Below are positions 47,536-59,929 of a stretch of 64,000 nt of DNA, in pieces (within the stretch, counting starts at the first letter, position 1; each line of letters opens with the position of its first letter). Source of the stretch: Druceiella hillmani (Eukaryota; Arthropoda; Insecta; Lepidoptera; Hepialidae); contig JAYKKI010000005.1 in NCBI GenBank assembly GCA_039881145.1, positions 25,375,001-25,439,000 of the forward strand, in the 5' to 3' direction. The notes below the pieces were generated by a model. The model did no database searches. It was not told where the DNA came from and saw only the letters and a list, made by a program, of their open reading frames with translations. The position numbers and the translations under genes are program-made.

Positions 47536-50500
47536 ACAAAAATTAGAACACACATCAGACACATACAGGATACTGACGTTCATATTATTGCTATTATTGA
47601 AATCAATGTACAACAGTGCAAATCGTGCACTTGTTATCACATTGTTGATAAAAAAAAATTAAAAACATTTTATTAAGATGACACAATAACTCAAACTCAA
47701 AATAAAAACACAACCAATTACGTAATCGCTACGCAGAAACGAAATAAATAAATTTTAACAACAGTCTTATAGATACGGTTCCCATCTACTAAACTACGGT
47801 CAGTCCGATAGTAGCGAGGAGTTTTCACAACAGATATTTTTCAGTCAATCATTATTCGTAATATTACTGTGTTTCTCTAACACTTGATAATACCTATAAA
47901 GTAAAAACAACCCTGAAACTAAATTACACCTAATTCACACAAGACACAAAGCTATAGCAACTAATTAAACTTTCATTCGGCTTAATGAAATTGAATAAAT
48001 TATTTTAAAAATGCATTTGTCGTCTTTCTTCAATATATGATTTAACAACATTATTACGAAAATATTAGGCGTAAACATCTATTAAAATACACTTCAATTC
48101 TATATCATGAACATAATTTAATAATTCTTTTGTTAATTATGTAACAATCTCGTAACTACTACTGATTTTTATTTGAAGTTTAGATAGAATAAACATAAAA
48201 TAAATAAAAACTTTTTTATACGTCATCGCGAACTTCGTTACAGGATTCATTGTCAAACTAAAAAGAAATAGAAAATGTGCCTTCTGGTGCATTGCACAGT
48301 AAAAAATTCATACAATATTAGGATTGTCTCACATATTTGTAGATATGCTTTGAAATATATTCTAAATCTCAGAGTCACTATCAAGGAGGTTGGTCTCTTT
48401 GTATTTGACTTTTTCTAAATAAATCTCTGCATACTTTTTTAAGTTCCGATGTTTTCATGCTTAGGCGTATTTAAGGCGGCAACTTTTTTATGATTTCTCT
48501 TCAGCACGTTTCACTAAATTCTGTTTTTCTTATTTCCTCTTTACTACCATGCATATTAGCCTTAGAAAAAAAATGATTTAATAATAGATTTTATTTGCTT
48601 TGTGATATTAGTGTTTCGGGATTTAAAGAAATATATTAGTTCAAACGTTAGAGGTAGGTAGATACATAATTGGGATGACTATATTAATCGTTGTTTTATA
48701 AAGAATTTTATTAAAATTTTCTTTTAATTTTTTTAACTCCTCATGGCTTTTATCATCCACTTGACTAAATAAAAAATTCAAACTAGCACCTGCAGTGTAC
48801 AAATTAGCATTAGTACGGAAAAATAGTACCAATACAGAAATTACCATGTTTAATAAAATTGAAATACGAATCTTTTTAATATACTGAATGGTTAATGTCT
48901 AATGGAACTTTTTAAATACTAAGTTTCAAAAGCGTAAATGATTTAGATATGCTAAAAGGTCATTTTATTCAAATATTGTATAACTTTGAAATTGTAAATT
49001 TGGTTCGTATGAACTTATAATACATATTTAAAAAAAAAACTATTTTAAGTACGGTTAAAAATTTTATTATGAGGTCTCTAGAGATTTATCAATATATAGG
49101 GTTTCTATTAAACTATTCATAAATTTTACTGTATAAAATATTCTGTAATCCTTCAAACGCATGTCGCAAATCGCGACTTTTTGAATATATTTTATTTAAT
49201 CATCTTTAGTACCCTTTACTTAAATACAGGTTAAGACAAATATTAGAGCTTCTTACGTAATGGAGTTTTGGAGATAGACCTAGTAACAAAACGGGTCTAA
49301 AATTGTGAAATTTGATACTCCAACAAGTAGTAATTTTTATGTAATAGAAATTAATGTGTATTAAAAGTTTTGTGCTTTATTCAAAGAGCTTTTCCAACGA
49401 TGTTCCACGTGCTTATGCCGAAAATTCTATTTCAGCGTATCCTTACATGATTCATCTAAATATAATTTTATGTTAGTTTCATTTTTAATTTACATAGAAT
49501 TTGTAGTTTGAGAAAAAAAATTGCATAATGTATTTAAATTTCAAGTTTGTGTGTTAACCTGTTTAGAAGTAAAAAGTTATAAAGATTTTTTCGGGTATTA
49601 TCACAAGTCAGGTGAAGAGATCAAAAATTGGTTAATTATCTTTAATATAATATAATTTATTATGAAATCATCTAGGATACAATTTAATATAGAAATACCG
49701 TTTAATTACGCCCAACATTTATATCGAATGAAATTGGAGAATATTTTTTTCACGGCAACTCATTTTTCACGTTTCATAATTCCTATCTCTCTACTAATAT
49801 TTCCCTATCATTGGTGCTGCTTACACAGGCCAGCCAAATGTGCTAAGATAACAAGTTACATTTGAAAAGTCGCGTTCTATTAAATATTCCATATAATAAA
49901 TGACATATTGCCAAATATAGCTTTTATTGCTATAGTAGTATAGATACCTTCTGCCGTATGTCGCTAATTCTGCATATCACGTATACGCGTGCCGTTTGTT
50001 TTCTGTTTTTAGGGGATCTAAGGATACTGCGAGAGTTGGATACTGATTATGCAAAGGTTGATTAAAAAATGATAAAGGTGGTTACTATGTTATATAAATA
50101 TGGACTTATTTTTAATTACTGTAACAAATAACAACGTGATTTGTACATATCGATACGGTTCTTTTATATCATTAAAAGATCTATTTTCAGAGGAATACGC
50201 CCTCAAAGTTTGGTGGATTCTACTTTAAGTTATAATTTATGTAATTTACATCAAATAAATCATTTTGTTATCAAACACTTTATTTCAATTGTAATTTCGA
50301 TATGTAAATTACATTAAATAAATAATACTGATGTCATACAACGGGTGGCTTTAAAGAAGGAGCAAAAAACATTTGTTGTTTATCTTGTAGAAAATAGTTA
50401 AAAAATATGATTGATTATGAGAAATTTTTAGCAGTTTGATGTTAATATATTACCTAGACGCCTTCACTTTCTTTGGATAACTGACATGTCATAAACCTGA

Positions 50501-52905
50501 TAACATCGAGAAGGTTATCGTCTTGGGAAATATAAAAGACAAACGTGCTCAAGATTGATCACTGACCTCAAAATCTGTCAATTTAAGGTCACCCTGTGAA
50601 ATACGCCGCTCGAAATACTGCTTACTATTTCCAACGAACATGAGTAATCACAAATTCAGAATCAATGGCACACTGTTAACGAACTGCGGCACTGACGGAT
50701 CGAATAGGTTGATGTATCTCATATCATATATGTCTGGAATTTATAGCCTGTTATTCCCCCACGATCTTCTTTATGAAGAGGAGTATTTTTAAAATGGCAA
50801 CCTTCCGATTTTTAACCGGAAATTTTTTAAGAAAACTCAAAAATTTTGTTGAATAGTTTACACATTTCTGGTCTTCCTCATTACATTAATTACATTACTA
50901 TCTACCGCCCGTTTTGCCTGAAAACATTTTACTAGTAAAAATGTTTCCTATATATTCACAGTTTTATGAAAAATTGTATCTATAAATTATTATAAATATA
51001 CTAAACCGAGAATGACAAAGATTGACTAATAATTTAAATATGAACTGATAAAGTTAAATTCTCGGGTTTATGAGACTAATATTGTTAATGAGATTAAAGA
51101 TAAATTTTTTTGAATGTACATTTATACAATTATTTGTTAGGCTATCTTTAGAAAAAAACACATTTATGGAATTTTAACGTTGGTCCACTTTCCATTTTTC
51201 TATTTATATTGAATTACGACAGTGGTTTTATTCTGATCATATACCCAAATATCTCATTATAGAGTTTATATTGCATTCAAAAATTTTCTTCAAATCCCGT
51301 ATCCCAAATAAAAACAGGCTTCTCTTTTCACATTACGACCCTTTCTTTTCAAGTTTTTAAACTGTATTAAACTTGGAAACTTTTATGGAGAACTCATACA
51401 TCTAATTAGTACCGAGTTTATGCTAATAACGCAAAACTTGATATCTGGGAAGCGTAAGTACTGTAGATGCCCGAAAAAATTATATCAGGCATTATTATTT
51501 TTTTTCCTATTTATTACAAAATTATAACAAATGAAAATCTGAATATTAATTATATATATTTAATTTATCACTTTTTCACTTGAACAGGCGATAATATAAC
51601 AAGTTGTGAGAAGTTAATAACATTGAAACTGCCTGACAATGATAATGATCTGATAATCACGTGTATCGATTAAAAGACTGTTATTTTAACCTTGTTAACC
51701 GACACCAAAGCGAGTTAAATACTATTAAAATATGATTCAGTTCGATGTTTGTGCAAATTTTTGGATCGCCTGCTAACTAGCTATAATTGCAATAGATGTT
51801 AGAAATATCGCAATAACTATGGTATCATTAATATTGAAAACAATAACTGACAAAACGGTACATTTTATGGCCCACCATTTACTATACCAACCCATTTTGA
51901 ACAAACATCGTACGTTATAGCGAACTTTTTATGGCCAAGTAACTAGAATTTAAATAATTTTAAATGAAAAATGTTTAAAATTGACCCTTTCATATTTTAT
52001 TGCAAAATAATAAAATATTAAAGTAATAAAATGTCTGACTGAGCAAAGGTGCTGCTAAATTCGACGAGTTGGAAAATATTAAGTCTGGGTTAATGATTAT
52101 TATTCACGTCCGCATCACCAATAATTTGCTAGAGCAGTGACAGAAATTTAAATGGGTCATGGCGGCAAGTGTAAAGTTAAAGGAGATAATTTAGAATTCG
52201 TTTTCATTATACATGAAAAATAACTTCAACTTATCTCTCATAATTCAAATAAATTAGGAACCTGTATTAAATCTATCCTGTTTTTTAATAAATTTCAATT
52301 CTGCTTTCTCTCTGCCTTTAAGTGTATGAATTCTCTTGAATCATTGAATATTGTAAAATATTATTATCAGTTATTATTTTTTAAGGGTCAAAAGCTACTT
52401 AATTATTTTATTTTAAATTTGCATAGGAACAAAAATGTATTTAATTGTTTCTAATATTTTGATAATTGTGTGTCACAAAACATCATTGCAATAATTTAAA
52501 TGTTATTTATTTTTAAACCTTATTTGAGCAAAATTGTTTTCCTAATTATAAACATAATTTGTTTGTAAATAACTTGTTCTCCTATAACATGCATATAGAA
52601 ATTTCATTTATTGTTTTATATTTTATTCGAAATGAATTCTGCACTCAAAAGATAATTTATATTTTGCTTCTCTTTAAAATATATAGTACAAAATTGGTGA
52701 ACCGTTAATGAAATCAAAATTTTTATACAATGATTATAATCCATCCATTATTTATTTTATTTTTTCATAAAACTTTACTGAAATGAAACTTTTAAAAGCC
52801 GCAACCTATTTAATCGAATAGATTAAACTATTAATAATCCCTTAACAGACCCAGAAGACCTATCAAAACCCGGGGCGGGTTCCGCAGTTTATTTTTCTAC
52901 AGTTA
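47536..52905. other. AT-rich non-coding stretch, no gene recognised
   Basis: No supported exon or transposon motif. A higher-complexity patch at about 50560-50780 has no extended frame. The remainder is low-complexity A/T sequence. Confidence 0.5.
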
Positions 52906-52909
52906 ACCG

Positions 52910-53420
52910 CCAACGTATCTGTTTAAATTATACAATTAAAATACACGAGTTGTTTCGAATTGGGCGTTGTAATATCCCTTGATAAATAAGGGCTCGAGTG
53001 ATTATACAATCAGGTGTAAGCCAGGAAATATGTTCAGTGAAAGTAGCCGAATGAAGTAATATGAAGTAATTTATTATGTACTGATCAATATAAAATACCA
53101 GCCCGGTAACAAATTGTATTGAAATTATTTGTGAATCTACGCAATATAGAATATGAGCTGTATTTTGACGTAAATTCGGTTGTTTAGGCCGATTAATTGG
53201 GAAACGATTAATTGCGTTTGATTTTTGCGACCTATATATTAAACTTTTGGCTTACGGGACAAAGTTATGTTGAAATGAAGAAATTTAAAATTTAAATAAA
53301 CTTTAATGTTTTAATAACAGTGGAAGAATATATAATTCACAAAAACATTTCTGTGAAGTTTCGTTGTCAATAGATACATTATGTCTAGATGGGAAAATAA
53401 AAGTTGTTTTGACGCAATCA
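52910..53420. repeat. Unknown duplicated block, copy 2
   Basis: Diverged same-orientation partner of 37400-37830. It starts in a balanced-composition patch (AACCCGGGGCGGGTTCCGCA at about 52867, then AATTGGGCGTTGTAATATCC) and runs to TTATGTCTAGATGGG. The two copies lie about 15.5 kb apart. No terminal repeats or target duplications were found for either. Confidence 0.65.
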
Positions 53421-53429
53421 AATTAAGAT

Positions 53430-56400
53430 GTTTGGAAACTTAAACAGTTCAAGAAGACAGAAGACGGTAAAAAATAAATATTCAATAGCAGCACAAGAAT
53501 ATGTGAATTGTGAAAAGTATATCTTGATGAGAAGGTGGGAGTTATATTAACGCTATCGAATAAAAATATTAGAAGACTTGAAAATGTGAAAAAATATCTC
53601 AGACAGAACTCGGTAAAATATAGCATTTATATTAGTTTCCATGAATGCAAAATTATGAAAATAAAATTATTAATTGTGATCGAGTTCCAAATTCTACCCT
53701 TTTTCAAATTTTCTGTCTGATTTGATATTGGAACAAATATAGTTTGTGTGTAAATATGTATATAAATCGAAACTGAAACAGGAATGTAAAATTTCTTTTT
53801 TAGCAATTTTGAATTGCAGCCATATTCGGATAGGGTTGGGTATATCCCTGTCTCTTTTCCTCTTGTAGAATATAATGTGCAATATTAAAAATGACCTCAC
53901 AACATAGTATCCCCGTCCTTGTTTAAAGATTAAATTTAAACTTTTATGACTCAGTCAATATTTAAATTTATTAAACAAATTTTTCACTCTTCATCAGCTT
54001 ATACCTTGAAATAACGTTTAATGAAATAAAAAAAAATTAGTCAAATACCCAATTTAATAAACAATGCACCATATGATTTGAATAGTCATATAGTTATACT
54101 AAAACACCCAGAAAATATATCTACCAGTTACAAATATATAAAAAATTAAGGTAATTGTAAAGGTAAAAATTAAATTATTCTGTGAATTATGAAACTAAGT
54201 ATTTTATCAGACCAAGACACTTCTTGTGATTAAACCAGTAACAATATGTGTAGTACTAAACATTTTTAATCTAGGAAGCAATTACCTACATAATTTTACT
54301 ATTGTCTGTAAGCCATTGAATCCAAATTAATTCCTTTTAAAAACGCGGACCTATCTTTTCTTTACTGAGATGTCGAATTCACATAACGCGAGAGTAAAAC
54401 GAACAAAATTTCTAAAAGAAAATACACAAGCAAAGAAGCTCCCATATGTGAAAATATAAATATGAGAGGTAAATTTGTTTGTCTGTCTTTTAAATAATAT
54501 TGTTTTTTAAATAATATTGAGGGCCATAACTGAAAATGTTGCCCATGGTTTAGAACGTAAATGAATTAAAAACTTTCATTCAAATATGTCCAGTATGTTT
54601 TATGTTGTTTCAATACTTCATTACACTCATTTATATAATAAAAAAAAACATGAAAATTATGTACAATTGCTCTATGTATGCGAACTACATTGAATTTTTT
54701 ATTTTTTCGATGTACACTATCATTAATTTGGTTTGCTTTGTATGAGTTTTCCATAATAAATTTTATTTGAATTCAGGTGCTAATCTTGGAATTTATTGTT
54801 TAGATAATTTTTCCAACGATATTTATTTTATACCTTCTGTACCTACACATAATAGTATTTTAATAACAATAATCAATTGAAGATTCACCCTTTAAAAAAC
54901 AGTATTATAAATTGCACAAGTCACACAGGATATGATGCACGAGGAAGCATAAGTTGATAAGAAAGACTAAGAAGAAACATGGAATCTATCCGAAAGTCAA
55001 TATTTAATGTTACCCTCGTTGCGACAATGAATAGGACTCATGAATAAATTCTGAAATCATTTTAAAAAAACAAACACATTTAATGTATCTATTCTTACTT
55101 CTATCCATCAGCAAATACTATGGCCTTTGCTTCTAAACGATTTCAAATAAAATACTTTTCGTAATTAACACGCGGAAAGAGAATTCACGAAAACTTCACT
55201 ACTCTAATCTGAAATTCGTCAATGTATGAAGGGTGTGTGACAGTGGATCGAGCTATTTTGGCGTAATTTTTTCTAGAAAGAGTAATCTGTTAGAGATATT
55301 TAGTTCCAACGGAACTTCTAATTTTTGTGGCAACCATATAAGACTTGAAACAGATGGCGTGGTGACGCAACTATAGAAGCAAAAATGACAGATTTTAACC
55401 CCCCATTAGCTGTATTTTTTTTTCAACATACGAGAGATTGAAACATCCGGAATAATAAATATAAAACGAAATAATAACGCCCTATGTTAAGATGTGGAGA
55501 TAATTTCGAATTACCCTAATAAAAACGCTGGGGTCTTTGTTTTCTTATACGGCGCCGATACATAAGTGAAGTTGTATGTAGCAAAATAAAATTGATGCCT
55601 TCGTTATATGTGTACTAATATATTCAAAGGGTGCATCCCTTTGAAAGACGAGGAGAAATAACTAATAAATTTGAAGAAAATTGGATCTTCGAATAGTTTT
55701 TTGACAATTTTTATCGTCAAGGTAATTTCAACTACCATTGTACCGTAAAGCTAACAGAATTACACAGAAAATCACCGTAAATTTACTGTAAATGATCTAA
55801 CAATTTTTCCACAATTTGTTCACAGTTTCCTTCACAATTTTTAACGTGTCAAATTATATTATCAAAAAGTACATCCTTTAAGGGATGATATAATTTCAAA
55901 TCGTTTAGCGCCAATAATATCTCATGGAAATGGTAACACTTAATAAGTGTGATGTTATCATTACTACGTATACAGGTTGTGATTGAATATTTGAATGCAT
56001 TTCAGTAAACCGTTTGCCAGAACTTTGATTGTGTGTCCACTAACTGTACACAAATTATAGACGACTGAAATTTAGCAATTTAATAAAATAATAATAAATT
56101 AATTTAATTAACTTATATAAAGTCATCATGTAGTATAAAGATTTTTAATATACGTAACGTCATTAATGTCTAATGAAAAATAATAATTTACTACTTCACA
56201 TATTAGATTTAACTACGAAATATTTGTGTTCATCGTCACAGTGATGCTCTATTTTTTGCATATTTTTTAAATTATCCTTTTAAATGGGTAATTTAATTTT
56301 TTTTAAATATTTCTAAATTCCTCATAACATGCCTTCGTGATAAATGAACCTAGAAAAAAAATTGTGTAATTTATTTACCCTTCTTCAATTCATAAACGAA

Positions 56401-56642
56401 ACTTTTAAAAAGCATATGCAAAATGTATTGGCTAATAAAATGTATTACTGTGCTAAATTTCCTGTTACATGGTTTTCTGAAAATCGACTGTGAATTAATG
56501 ATCTCATAAGAATTACGAAGAAGACGCGTAAATGATCTCATAAGAATTACTTAATTTAAATTATAGAACACTATAAAAGAGATGTTTTTAAAATTATTTG
56601 ATTATATTAATTAATTTATATTATATTTAATTATATTAATTT
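53430..56642. other. AT-rich non-coding stretch, no gene recognised
   Basis: No supported exon. Small palindromes occur near 55625-55645 (TCAAAGGGTGCATCCCTTTGA) and near 55869-55884. A local duplication of AATGATCTCATAAGAATTAC lies at about 56496 and 56532. A balanced patch at about 55225-55400 shows no domain. Confidence 0.5.
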
Positions 56643-56887
56643 ATTTATATCTCCACAATTAAATGAAACTACGTAATGTTGTATTATTTCTAGTTTCTTT
56701 AATTTCTTTACCACTGGAAGAACTTTTTAAAAGAAAAAGTTGAGATTAAAAGAAAAAGTGTTAAAGAAATTAAAAGGAAAAGTGGTAAAGAAATTAAAGA
56801 AAGTAGAAATACTACGTAGTTTCATTTAATTGTGGATAATGAATTTCTACAAAATTAACGCCAAATATATTCAATATTTACATCTCC
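56643..56887 (+). mobile_element. Foldback element copy F with rearranged centre
   Basis: The body is 56655-56875. The flanks ATTTA[T/C]ATCTCC at 56643-56654 and 56876-56887 form a 12-bp target duplication with one mismatch. The arms (AAACTACGTAATGTTGTATT and its inverse) and common tail are kept. The hammerhead cores are gone, replaced by two to three short repeats of AAAGAAATTAAA.GAAAAGTG. TTTACCACT and AGTGGTAAAG survive as the outer ribozyme stem. Confidence 0.85.
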
Positions 56888-57964
56888 AGTTATTTTTTAC
56901 TAGATAAGATAACCAACTACAATGCAACAACACCATAAACCTTTTTTGGAAAAATGTCTTTCACCACATTCATCCTTATAAATGTTATCACATATCGTGA
57001 GACTTCTTTTACTTATCAATGTACTTTAAGTATTAAAGTGTTGATAATAGGTAACGATTTACATTTAATCTACAAATAATTAAATATAATTAATACAGTC
57101 CTGATTATTTAATTAATATCTGGATGAAATTCGATTTATATTTTATTTCCAGTCTACACTCTTGATTGGTAAACCTAAAACAGGTTTACTAGTTTGCAAA
57201 ACGGGTTAAGAAGTATCAAGATTTTTGAGTCCCATAGCGTTGAGTTCACTTACGATTTTAATCTCAGCTGCTTTCAAATTATTCTTATACAGAATATTGT
57301 TTTTTTTATTTAATTCAAAATTATGACTTCTTGATTGAGATTCTGGAGTTTATACCATTAGGCAAAAGTTAATTTAAATTGACAGATAACTAACCGCAGA
57401 CATCAAACTATACGGTGCAGCCAATGGGTGCTAGTTTCATTACGCGAATGGTTCTTTAAATATTTTTACTTTCAAGCGTCAAATGGAAGAATTTTTGTCC
57501 AGAATATTGAACTAGAGATTATAAAAAAACATGAATACAATTCTAAAAATAGTTGTGTATGTATATTACTAGGCTTCATGCCTAAACCAATGAACCGATC
57601 ATGCTAAACGTAACTATTTGAAATCATCCTATAACTATCCCTAGTAATTTTTTTTTTGTTTTAACCCAAAAGTTAGCCTATTTTAAAGAGAAAAAGTTTA
57701 TTTCCTAAATGTTTTTCTCAAATCAAAAACAATGTGGACATTATTGGTACTTTTTAAGTAATTCCTATTTCATTATCACATAAAATTCTCGTTAGAGAGT
57801 AGCTTATATGTAGACAAAACTTCATTTCATTGCACAATTTCTTTAAACAAAAGTGAGCCATGTCGCCGTGCGCGCGACCCTATGTCAGCTGCTTATCTTG
57901 TTGTAAGAAATTAAGAGTAGAAACGTTGTATATTAAGTCTATGATACCTATAATTTCCGATGAT

Positions 57965-58013
57965 ACCTTTCATTATAAAATTACAGGTTTTATAATGAAA
58001 GGTGAAAATTAAT
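57965..58013. repeat. Short perfect inverted repeat
   Basis: Arms of 16 bp (ACCTTTCATTATAAAA and its complement) flank TTACAGG plus a few bases. It lies inside a 61-codon minus-strand frame that I do not regard as a gene. Confidence 0.85.
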
Positions 58014-58138
58014 ATTACTAGGACTTTAAAAAAAGGTAAATATATTGAGACTTGTGTTTGGCGAGAAAATATATGCATCATGATTATGTCTTTCATGGAA
58101 GCATTTTGTAATATTAAATGATGTAATTATTTTAAATG

Positions 58139-58139
<1 letters not shown>

Positions 58140-58198
<59 letters not shown>
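58140..58198. repeat. (TA)n microsatellite
   Basis: About 58 bp of TA dinucleotides. Confidence 0.97.
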
Positions 58199-58200
<2 letters not shown>

Positions 58201-58555
58201 TGCATAATTTCTTTTTAAAATGTTTGATAGAAGGTTCTTAAAATTCCAAAAGTGCTAAATAAATGTTTACTCTATACATATGTATATGAAAATCAAATTC
58301 ATTACTCTGTCTATTAAAATTATGAGTTTGTGAAAAAACAGAAATATTAATTGATTAAATATGTTTCAAATGCAGTTTATTATTCTTCTATTAATTTCTG
58401 ATTTTTTTTTCAATTTAATGATTCTTTCTCATTTGAAAATGAGAACACAATTTTCAATCTACCAAATAAACTCAGCAGAAGTAATATTAGCATACGTAAT
58501 TCAATTTCAAATGGCATTAAGGTTATTACGGCATCTTATTAATACGGCCTTTCTG

Positions 58556-58834
58556 TAATACTTCATCAGCAGTCTGTCTCAGTCCACTGCTGGATATAGG
58601 GCCCCTCTAATGCGCATATCACTAAAGACAATAAACGCCAAACTGGGCGGGCGGGTTGTGCTGTGCGTATTTTCTCGCATCAGTGGCGCTTCTGCATACC
58701 ATGTATCTGTGGTATTTGAGCTGCGCGAATTCAAACACCAGTTCAGCCCTGCTCGACGAGCGGCCGGGAATTTAATCCGGACCTCGTTGTGCGCTATGAT
58801 CATCACAACATACCACGGTGAAACCATAATACTT
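58556..58834 (-). mobile_element. tRNA-headed SINE with insect-type 3' tail and 8-bp target duplication
   Basis: The body is 58564-58826, flanked by TAATACTT at 58556-58563 and 58827-58834. On the minus strand the head resembles a tRNA gene. A B-box-like GGATTAAATTCC lies at 58767-58778 in the context CGAGGTCCGGATTAAATTCC (the tRNA-type form would be GGTTCGAATCC). The 3' end reads CCAGCAGTGGACTGAGACAG, then ACTGCTGATGAAG. That matches the CCAGCAGTGGACTG ... CTGATGATGA tail common on insect SINEs and RTE-type LINEs. It is GC-rich against its surroundings, which fits recent insertion with some decay. The two overlapping 79- and 82-codon frames (58610-58849 plus, 58579-58827 minus) are artefacts. 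Confidence 0.8.
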
Positions 58835-59389
58835 ACTGAATGCAGTTAGGCATAAACAAGCAAAAGAAAATTTATGCAGATTGAATCAGCATATTCCTCT
58901 AAAATTTGAAAATTAGTGAAAAGGGTATGATATACGCTTTTTGGCTGCAAATTCATAGTCTAAAAATTAATTACGTTTTTAATTACACACATTAAAACTT
59001 TTATTGCAACGAATTTTGATTGCAAAGTTAGGAGCTCGTTACCCGTGAAATATTCTTAAACGGCCTTAAATTAATGTACCTCGGACAATCAATATTATAG
59101 TGACATACTTTCTATGCTCTTGAAATTCTTTGGTTTCAAAACTCAGGTTTATAATTTTTAAACTTGTTATTAATGAATGATATAAACCTAATAATTTTGC
59201 GAAACATTCTTGCAGTTCAACAAATTTTTATAAGAAAAATGCTCAATTTTTCATAATTAAATAAAATTTTTAACTTGATGTATTAAGGGAAAGCAGGCTA
59301 TTAAATTTTTAAACCGAGGAAGATAAATTTTATTCTCCATTTTAATAGCCACATATTATGGTCTGTAAATGGTATGAAAATTTATTCTG

Positions 59390-59422
59390 GTAACGGCTAA
59401 AATTACATATTTTAGCCGTTAC
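59390..59422. repeat. Short perfect inverted repeat
   Basis: GTAACGGCTAAAAT and its complement around a 5-bp centre (TACAT). Confidence 0.85.
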
Positions 59423-59699
59423 AATTACTAAACTTACAAGCCCTGATACTTTTTAAAATATATTATAAATTATATATCGTCACTTCTGATCTAAATACTG
59501 TTAAATTTCATTAATTAAATTAAAACTATTATTGAGAAATTTGTTGGTTTTTTGAAATTTCAAAACAAATATAGTTTACTGTGAATTGTAAAAAGAATAG
59601 AACTAAATTTTGGTATGCTATTGTCTCTCATTATTTTTTGCAAATTTCATAAAGTTCAAAGTAACTTAATCGAATATTTATTATATACTTCAGATTACT

Positions 59700-59840
<141 letters not shown>

Positions 59841-59872
59841 AACTTTAACAGGTAGGTTTTATCGGATAAACC

Positions 59873-59927
59873 ATGTGGATAATGTGTTCTTTTCCCGTTT
59901 TCAGGTAAAAGAACACATTATCCACAT
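59873..59927. repeat. Inverted repeat with 21-bp perfect arms
   Basis: ATGTGGATAATGTGTTCTTTT (one base over 20 only by including the loop edge) pairs perfectly with 59907-59927 around a 13-bp loop (CCCGTTTTCAGGT). It lies 33 bp from the long TA tract. Confidence 0.88.
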
Positions 59928-59929
59928 AA

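Noticed and set aside
58579..58849. Two overlapping 79-82 codon frames on opposite strands with balanced composition
   Set aside because: Both lie inside the SINE, whose target duplication and tRNA-like head explain the composition.
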